Assembly: GCA_023052935.1 (NCBI GenBank)
Contig: CM041294.1
Span: forward strand, 42,865,736-42,929,735
Source of the DNA: Piezodorus guildinii
Taxonomy: Eukaryota; Arthropoda; Insecta; Hemiptera; Pentatomidae
DNA: 64,000 nucleotides
Direction of reading: 5' to 3'
A program made the position numbers and the translations under genes. The stretch's first letter is position 1; the number at the start of each line of letters is the position of its first letter. The notes beneath the pieces are model-generated. The model worked only from the letters and a program-made list of their open reading frames with translations, was not told the DNA's origin and ran no database searches. This document shows, in pieces, positions 55,923-64,000 of the stretch.

Positions 55923-57659
55923 TATAGTTTTTCTCGGGTTATTGTCAGAGCGTTATGTTACCTGTACTGAATTTTAAACTGAATTAACAGGTCGGTTCAA
56001 TGTTAAATTTTTAAAATATTTATGCTCTAATTACCATACATAAAAAAAAAAAAGAAATAATTGCTGTCACTAACTAACGACATAAGGGACCTGATATAAA
56101 ATCCGTCTTGTTTATATTGGCCGTGCATCATCCACTTGCCTTATCTTCATTGAGTGTGATATCTTATCTCTCAGCATGGCCATATTGTCTCTCTAGATAT
56201 ACTCTTTTTAAAATTATATTTATGTGGGTTTTTTTTCTCCCTCTTAAGCCGAAATTGCAAATTAGGCTTATACAAAGATTTCAGTGTTTAGCGAATTTTC
56301 AAGAAGTTATGGATTATAAACAAGCAATAAAAGGAAGAAAGGAAAACAAATATCCTAAATGATACTAAATTTAAAGATTTCACATAATTATTTCACAACG
56401 TTAGGATTTGGACAAAACATATAATTAATATAAGCCTTAAATTCAAATTAGTATAATTTAAGTGAGGTGAGAATGGTTGACTGTGTGAATAAGTGATAGA
56501 AGTTAATTCAGGTTGCTGTCAAAAGAACACACAAATATTTAAACTTAATAACGAAGACGGCACTAGTTTATTAAGTTTATATCTTATTTGTGTATTTTTT
56601 TTACTACACACTGAACTAACTTCCCCACTAGTATAATTTAACTGTAATTTTTCATTTTTTGTGGTTCTTTTTGGGGTCCTAGAGGATATTGGAAAAAGGT
56701 GGGATTAGCTTGAGAAAAGGAAAGAAGCATGGCGAATAGGAGTAGGTTTTAATTTCTTTCATTCTTTTTTTTTTTTTTTTTTACTAATAATGTACCTTGG
56801 TGCTGTGTTTATGACTATATACTAAAAGTATGCGATTGATAAATTTATATGTGAATATAAAGCTGTATTAGAAAATACAGGTTAGGTAACCGAAGGTAGC
56901 TTGAGGTTTACTTTACCTTTTTTAATTACTGAAGACCTAAAAATGTCAAATTAATTTCAAATGAAATGTATTAAATATAACACCTATCACTTTATTATTT
57001 TTTTTTTTTTTTACGGCTTGGCGAATATGAGGTCAGGATGTATTTTATATTAAATGGTATAATTTTATATACTTATATAATCACATCCTGATAAATTATA
57101 TAAAAGCCTTTGTTATATAAGAATTGTTAATAAAATAAAATGATTGATGATAAGTTTCTTGATACGTAAACAAAACAAAACTTATTATTCGTCTAACTCC
57201 TCTTACAAATACGAGATCATTTAATATAGACTCAAATCCCACATCAATGGTTCCATTACTTTTCTTTTTTCGAAAATAGATTTTACATTAAGAAAGTATT
57301 GTGAAATTTTCCTTTTATTTAATATTTATTATTATTATTCGCAACTGCGTGGCTGCGCGTCCAGGATTCATGTTTTTTGTGATCAGAATCATTAATTACT
57401 AACAATTAATAATTAATTTAGTAGATCTCTCGGTCATCTTCATTTATGTCTTCTTTTCGGTTGGGCTGGGAAAAGGGAGAAAGAAAGTGAAGAAACGGGT
57501 TGATTTGGGTGGTTGTGTGCCGAATGAATGAATGAAACGTGTTATATTTATCGTGAATGAGAGAATTTTCTGTTGGGATGATAATGTCTCTGTGTATAAT
57601 TATTTATTTAAACTTAGTTTGAAAAAGTTTGTATATAAATAGTTATTATTTAACGTTAG
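55923..57659. other. AT-rich sequence, nothing recognised
   Basis: Contains poly-T runs at 56767-56782 and 56997-57012, and a GC-richer patch near 57340-57540. A frame at 56108-56362 is not recognised. Confidence 0.4.
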
Positions 57660-57966
57660 TGTGCAGCGTGGTCTGGTGAATAAAGCACTAGTGTACTGAT
57701 CCGTGTCCTGGTTTTGAATCCCGACTGTGGCAGGAAATTATTTATTCTTATTATTTATTTTGGCCGGGAACGAAACTAGCATATAGAGATCCTTCTGGGG
57801 CATACCCAACCTCTAGAAAGTAGGTACCCGAATTAATCACTGACGGATGAGTGTAATCTCGCCTTAATCACCTCATTGCACGGTTGTTGACCAAGAAACA
57901 GCACGAATCTCTATATGCACTGTGCCCAAGACCCTTCATAGGTTGTAGCATTAGAGGTTTTTTTAT
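57660..57966 (+). repeat. tRNA-derived SINE family 2, diverged copy
   Basis: GCAGCGTGGTCTGGTGAATA (A-box side), GGTTTTGAATCCCGAC (B box), TATTTATTCTTATTATTTAT, CTTCTGGGGCATACCC, CTTAATCACCTCATTGCAC and CCCTTCATAGGTTGTAG follow the order of the 44688 copy. Confidence 0.85.
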
Positions 57967-59673
57967 TATTATTAAAATTTAAATATTTGTTATTATCGAT
58001 ATAAATCGAGACATACATTAATGAGGAATAGTGTAGATATTGTTACTCTGGCTATAATAAGACTAATACTTGTATCAGTTACCCAAGGATTTGAGTTTTT
58101 TTATAATTGTAACCGGTTACTCAGCCTAATGTCTACGCTAATTAAATATAACGGTTGCTTTCTGAGATAAACAGCTGATCGTAACAGATGGCTAAAGTGG
58201 TTTTTATCAACCTTCCTTGTTATCTTTGATCTCACCTTCTCGGTCTACCTTCTTCTGAACTGCTATCTCCGACCTTGTTACGTATGAAAAAGAGTTATTT
58301 TTTGTTGATAAAGTTGATATGTACATAATATTGCAATTTAATAAACTTTGATCCGATTGTTATCAGTCCTAATGAAAAAAAAAATTGTATTATGCAACTG
58401 GATAATTATAGGACTGAGGAACGTTATTCGGAATCAATTTGCACAATGTTTGAACAATTTCAATGTGCCGATGAGTAGTTCTCAGAAACTTAAGAACGTT
58501 TTTCTAATAAATCGAATGATAAGTAGATTAAACAAAAATAACAGAATATATTTCATGATTAAAAGAAATAATGATTCATTCAATAAAAAGAAAACGAACT
58601 TTAAAAATGCTATTCTTCCTTCGGAACCAGGCGGATATACGGTTTTTTACTATCGTTTAGGATATTCTTTCTTAAAGGTTTATAAGTATTTTATAAGTAA
58701 ACATTCAAATAAAATTTAGACTAGGAAATTAAATTTTATACAATCAAGTCTTAAACAAATCTTTCCTGAAATATGCGATTCAAAGCGCAATATTTTAGAA
58801 AAGTTTATATCAAATAAAATAAGTAAAAAATTAATATACAATTTATTTTATTAATACAAAATAAAATAAATGTCGTTATAAGCGCATGAATTTATGAACA
58901 TATGTTTTTAGTAAATATGTGATGAGGGGGGTTATGGTTATTCAGTGTTGTACCCATACAGTATCGTACAGGTTGTATTCTTCCATTCAGTAGTACACAT
59001 TTATGAAAAAATGGCATTACCAAATCGTACGTAAGTTGTTAAAATAAATAGAAAGATATTATAAACTAACATTTTTATGGATTTACACTTTTATTTTATT
59101 ACTTAAAAACATATGATTCACTGTAAACTAAATGGGAAACCCACAGAAACTTTTTAAATGTATTAAGAGATAGTTCATTTGAAATATAAAAGAATAATAA
59201 ATCGAATGAAGTAGGAAAGGTTTAAAATACCAAAGTAATAAACTGCACCATTTCTGATTTTATGGCCAGTTTATATCTGTAATTTCTGCCAATGATTAAC
59301 TATAAAAATGAATAGACGGCATAAAATTAACATAATATTTTATTGCTAAGTGAACATTTTATTACGATGAACTTATGTTCTCAATGTAATAAACTCTTAA
59401 TTGGTCAAACTTTGTTTAAAATAAAAACTTTGACAATACATAAAGGACGCAACATGTAAAGTTGTACATGTAAATAATAAGATTAAGAATTTAAAATAAA
59501 CAAACACCTGTTAGGGATAATAGGTGTTGGAAAAGGAGATATATCAATGTGGATAACTATAAAGAACGACACGAATTCCAGAATACAGAACGGCAAGAAA
59601 AGCTTAAAATTTAAGATACATTGAATTATTTACAAACTTGATTATTTACATGTTAAATGAGTTGGAGAAAGAC

Positions 59674-59676
<3 letters not shown>

Positions 59677-59744
<68 letters not shown>
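59677..59744. repeat. (AT)n microsatellite
   Basis: About 68 bp of AT dinucleotides, the longest in the window. Confidence 0.95.
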
Positions 59745-59745
<1 letters not shown>

Positions 59746-61268
59746 CAACTTATTTTAATAGAACAAAGCCAAGATATTCAGTCATAATGATTGAGTATTC
59801 TTATCAAAAGTCTAATTTAAGATGTTTAAATATGGATAAGGAAGAGCGCGACGTATATTGGAAGGAATGGAATTCCAGAGTGCAGTGGGTTGGGCAGGAA
59901 AGGATCAAAGGCTTTAGTTCTGTAAGATGGGATATTAAGGACGGCGTGGTGCGATCTTGTTTCAAGCAAGTGGATGGAGGATGTAAATTGAAGAAGTCTG
60001 TGGATATAAGAAGGGTCCTTGGGATTTTATCGTTTAGTAAAGTTACCCAAAGTTACCCAACGGAGTACTGTCTATGTGAGAAGGGGGAGAGGCACTTCAA
60101 CTCATCGTAGAGATGGGTCACGTATTGAAAACTAATCTTAAAACAATCCATGATTCGCTTTATTTTGTTCTCAAGTACCATAGAGAGACCACCCTAAACC
60201 ACTTAGTTTAGTCGAAGTGTGAAAAATGAGTGACGAATTGAGGAGCTTATGCGTATTATGTAGAAGAAGGTGATTAGAGCCGTGAAAAACTTCTGGGTCC
60301 TTAGTAATAGATCTTCGGAATATTTGGAAAAAATATGATTTCCAGGATAGGGTTTGGTCAATAGCGATCTCTATTTAAAGGTGACGTTGGATTTCCGTAG
60401 GGCACTGGAACCAATCACAATAGCCTGAGTTTTCATAGCTTTTAAGCTTAGCTTATTGAGGTTTCCCCTGGCACTGATTCTATCTGATTTACTTTATAAG
60501 TCTTGGAATTTAAGAAGCGGTAAACGAAGTTATGTGAGTAAAAGCAAATGATTATTTTTTTTAAACTCTTCTGAATTTAGTTTGGTTGGGATTAAAAAAA
60601 AAAAATTTAGTTACAGAAAATATTTTACCGTCACTGCTTTGAATATTTATATAAGGCTACATACAGGCTCTCAATATCCTCTACAATCCCCATCGCCGGA
60701 CCAGGGCAGATAAACAGAAGCCACATTCCAATTATTAAACTGTCAGTTGTAAGCCGTTTGCTGCCAAAGGCACTACCTCCGTTGGCCGGTCCACGCTCGC
60801 TCCGCCTTCTTAATAGTAACATATCCTCCCAGCAATTGTCTATATATCTCCCTCGTGGTCGCTTTTCCTCTCTCTATATATGTTTGTATATAATGTATGG
60901 ATATAGCAAGTTTCTTTATTTCAAAGATATATTGTTAGGGACCGGACAGGTTGGACGGATAAAACGTAAATTGCATTATCTGTCTTCATTTATGCTTTTA
61001 TAAGTTTTCAAATATAATAATTTTTTAGTATATGACCATATATTGCTATGCCATTCATAGAAATTTAATAGATTTATAGCTTATCATATTTGTTTCTAAT
61101 AAGGATGATACATTTTAGAAAAAATATAATACAGTTACTATGTATGCTTGTTCTTTTGGTATGATTTTTTTTTTTTTTTTTTCTAGCATTACAATGATGA
61201 TTCATTAATTTATTTTACGGAACATTTTTTAAGATATTTATATAATATATAAATATTATATATTTTTG

Positions 61269-61297
61269 GGGATATTTATATAATATATAAATATCCC
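61269..61297. repeat. 29-bp palindrome
   Basis: GGGATATTTATAT, AAT, then ATATAAATATCCC: 13-bp perfect arms with a 3-base centre. No transcript or element context. Confidence 0.8.
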
Positions 61298-61661
61298 AAC
61301 AAATGTTCAAATTGAAATTATTCACATAAATACGCTTATAACTCAGTTTTTTTTTTAAGATAAAAATAAATTCGTTTGTATAATCAAGTAACAGATTATA
61401 ATAGATGTAATTACACGAAAAAATTGGTTATTATTAAAGATTGAGAAAAATAGAAAAGATTCTCGTGACCAAGGACGCGATGAACAATTTGCAAAAAAAA
61501 AAAAAAAATATTAGAGATTTCCTGATAACTCGGTTATTATTGATGATAAAGATAAAATTTAAGGTTTTCTAGAATCAGGAAATTTTATTTGAATGAAAAA
61601 GAAAAGGAAATAGTAACGCAGTCCTGTATAAATGCTTTTGGTTTATTATTTTCAATAATCA

Positions 61662-62185
61662 ACCTTTGTAATCGACCAAAAAAAAAAAAAGAAAGAATTA
61701 TCCATGATCAAAATTTGAGAGGTTACGTTTCAAGATGCGTAGAATCCGAACAACGAATATGAAAAAATCCGTTTCTCCTAATAAATAAATGAATAAATAC
61801 CAAAAAATGCAGAGAATTAAATTTTGGACCAAATGAAAAAAGAATCACTGAATTTGGTTTACAACTAGCTTTGATATTGCGTTTTGAAATAAATGGTAGT
61901 GTTATGACATGATGCTTTGAATTAGTGCTTTTCGTATTACTTAATTGCCTATCAACAGCCATATAAACAGTTATACTCTGTTATAACATTTATTTTGAAA
62001 TAATACACCATTGTGTAATAATTTGCAGCGTTTTTAATCCATTGATATTGGTAACTTTTTCCTTTAAGCCAAAATATCGTAGCTCCTAAACGGTAGGTCC
62101 TGGCTAAAAATCTTACATAATAAAAAGTATTTTCCATAAAATTCCCCACCCAGAATTTTCGATCCGAGGAACACCAACAGAACTA
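61662..62185. repeat. Old interspersed repeat, unoccupied paralogue of 3386-4670
   Basis: Collinear with the flanks of mariner copy 1, but uninterrupted at the corresponding position near 61850-61890. Its right part (62065-62185) also matches 1262-1390 in reverse complement. Confidence 0.6.
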
Positions 62186-63090
62186 GAGCGACTCAAAAAT
62201 AAATATTTAAAAAAATATATTTATTCAATAATATATTTTAATTATGCAATTATGTTTTTAATTTTGTAATTTGTTGAAATTAATCATTAATAAATATGTA
62301 AACTTATTTACCTTGACTACTTCTTGTAGTATTTCATTAATGTCCATTGCTCCATCATCTATCGTACTTATGTGGTCACCCACTCAGTACGACAGTGTGC
62401 CATGTGCGTAATTACAAATTGCCTAAATGTCTATGACAGCATATACGATCGATACGCGGACCATTTAGCAATTTATATGGATATTAATTTTGATGACAAT
62501 AATAACGTTACAGCTGCTGCTCAGTTGTAGATTCCATGATGTTAATCTAGCCTGATTTACGGCTATCAGTTTAGCAAGAAGGTCATAATTATAACACTAT
62601 ATTAAAAATAATTTTATATATAAGTATAAAAAGTAGTAGAGATGCATATCAAGCCCGTACATCCGTTCAAGTAGCTACTATAGAATTATTAATCACCGTG
62701 TTTTTAAAAGTTTTTTGAACCAGAACACTTCTTTCAAATCAAATTATAGGTTTGAATATGTATAAAAGTTGAATTTGAATTTCAAAAATGTCTTTGGGAA
62801 TATAAACTTTTTTTTCTCTCACCTCTTAGTTATGTTAAATTACTTCTTACACATAAAACACATAAAACACACAAACATATAAAACTACACCAATCGATTT
62901 TCTTATTGGCTGCGAAGTCACTAGCTGGTTTAGGGTCCATAACCGTCTGCCTTTACTACCTACATATTAATTAACCATAAGGATAGTGAAGTACTGGTAC
63001 AGTGGTCAGCAGAAGGCAAGATTGGTAAATCCCACAAACCGTGACCTTCTTTGCCTTTTATAACGATCAAATAAACAATTGAATAAAAGG
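62186..63090. other. AT-rich sequence, nothing recognised
   Basis: No recognisable frame or repeat. Confidence 0.4.
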
Positions 63091-63372
63091 TCACCTGTGG
63101 TGTTGTAGCTATCAGACCTGCCTTATATGCCGTGTTTGAACACACTGCAGATGGTCCAGGATTTATAAATTTATTAAAGAATAAATGAAAGAGTAATGTC
63201 ATACTCCGGAGGAGACGTAAAATGGTGGTCCCTAACCAGTGTGATATAAGGTACTCGTTAAAGATCCCAATTCCAATGAAAGTTGGCTAACCAAATTTAG
63301 GACTCCCACTTTAGCATCGACCGATTAGCCACTATAGTATTTAGTGACTTTAAATGAATAAACAAACAAACA
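63091..63372 (+). repeat. tRNA-derived SINE family 1, diverged plus-strand copy
   Basis: TCACCTGTGGTGTTGTAGCT, CCGTGTTTGAACACACTGCA (damaged B box), CTCCGGAGGAGACG, GGTACTCGTTAAAGATCCC, TTAGGACTCCCACTTTAGCA and an AATAAACAAACAAAC tail follow the family order. Confidence 0.8.
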
Positions 63373-64000
63373 ATGTCAATTTATGCTATTGATATTAGTG
63401 AAGTGTTGATAATGCATAAGTCGCATTGTATTAATGTATATTAATCATATATACGCCAGTAGTAAATGATGTCTTGAAGAATTCTGTTTTTAGCATAATA
63501 TTACTTTTGAAAAAAATTGGAATATTTACATTTTAAACAACTGTAACTTTACAAAAGCGACGTTGTTAGAAATGTAATTATATCCTTCTGCTCTGTTATC
63601 TATCGAAGAAGCCCTTGGAATCATCTTGCGCTTCAATAAAAAAAGATCGAAAGCGAAGCAAGCCTGGAAGGCATAAAGGAGGAAGACAGATGATTTATTA
63701 GAGCTTTGGAGGGTTGTGTGATTAATACCTGAACCAGGTGCTCTATTGCATTGGAAATTAAATTCTGGGAAGAAGGAAGTAGGGTGCTGGGCGAGAGGAG
63801 GGGTTGACAGTAGTCATCCACTCCTGCTAATGGTAAGGAGCACTAACGTTAATGTAAGATATATCGTCGGGGCTGAAGAAAAATGGATAGCACGTGTGTA
63901 CTCAGACTCTATGTTCAGTCGTATCCAAATTTTACGATATAATATTAGAATTATCCGGTCTTCTAGTTGTCTGTCCAGGTTAAAATATAAACTTTTCAGG
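63373..64000. other. Unassigned right edge
   Basis: 63640-63850 is GC-richer, with no recognised content. The window ends without a clear boundary. Confidence 0.35.

Larger units (their letters stand above)
57967..61661. other. AT-rich sequence with unassigned frames
   Basis: No gene is supported. The plus frame 58348-58719 (123 codons, Lys/Asn/Ile-rich) and the plus frame 59787-60110 (107 codons) are open but match no family I recognise. 60640-60830 is a GC-richer patch. Confidence 0.35.

Noticed and set aside
55717..55977. Coiled-coil-like heptad protein from 21-bp repeats
   Set aside because: The open frame follows from a repeat length divisible by three, is open on both strands, and stops being similar between arms exactly at the element edge.

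Overview
This window looks like AT-rich, repeat-dense nuclear DNA from an animal, most likely an arthropod. The reasons are the mixture of mariner, RTE-like, jockey-like and Ty3/Gypsy-like elements, the two tRNA-derived SINE families, and the lack of operons, ribosome binding sites or dense coding. The species cannot be named from sequence alone. Nearly every recognisable coding stretch belongs to a transposable element. Only one short interval (43315-43524) looks like a possible host-gene exon. No genuine tRNA, rRNA or CRISPR array was seen.

Layout. 1-12 kb: the 3' end of an I-like LINE, a mariner inserted in an older repeat, an L2/CR1-like LINE tail apparently split by a TIR element, a repeat with imperfect terminal inverted repeats, and a gag-only Ty3/Gypsy element with about 126-bp LTRs that carries a nearby repeat plus SINE. 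12-31 kb: LINE reverse-transcriptase relics, a second copy of the same internally deleted mariner, a hAT-type MITE with a perfect 8-bp target duplication, and long AT-rich stretches with nothing recognisable. 31.9-35.1 kb: an almost complete 3.16-kb APE-type LINE with a 15-bp target duplication, broken by one 10-bp insertion and one single-base insertion. 35-45 kb: a Penelope-like GIY-YIG relic, two SINE families, a 5'-truncated jockey with a 13-bp target duplication, two 5'-truncated RTE-like copies with 16- and 13-bp target duplications, and the candidate exon. 45-50 kb: two copies of an 860-bp segment carrying the same nested SINE, with a fossil mariner between them.

50,622-55,922 is the standout: a 5.3-kb foldback structure. 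Each arm ends in nine 21-bp repeats, identical between the arms, followed by about 240 bp of nearly identical unique sequence and then long arrays of about 111-bp units in opposite orientation. The units decay toward the centre, and the right arm contains a 558-bp higher-order duplication. It holds no convincing gene. It resembles Foldback-type transposons in architecture but not in any sequence I recognise. 56-64 kb is mostly unassigned, with further SINE copies and an unoccupied paralogue of the site hit by the first mariner.

How the parts interact: the elements are non-autonomous or broken, and several are nested (mariner in old repeat, SINE in TIR element, TIR element in LINE tail, SINE in duplicated segment). 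This gives a relative order of insertions.
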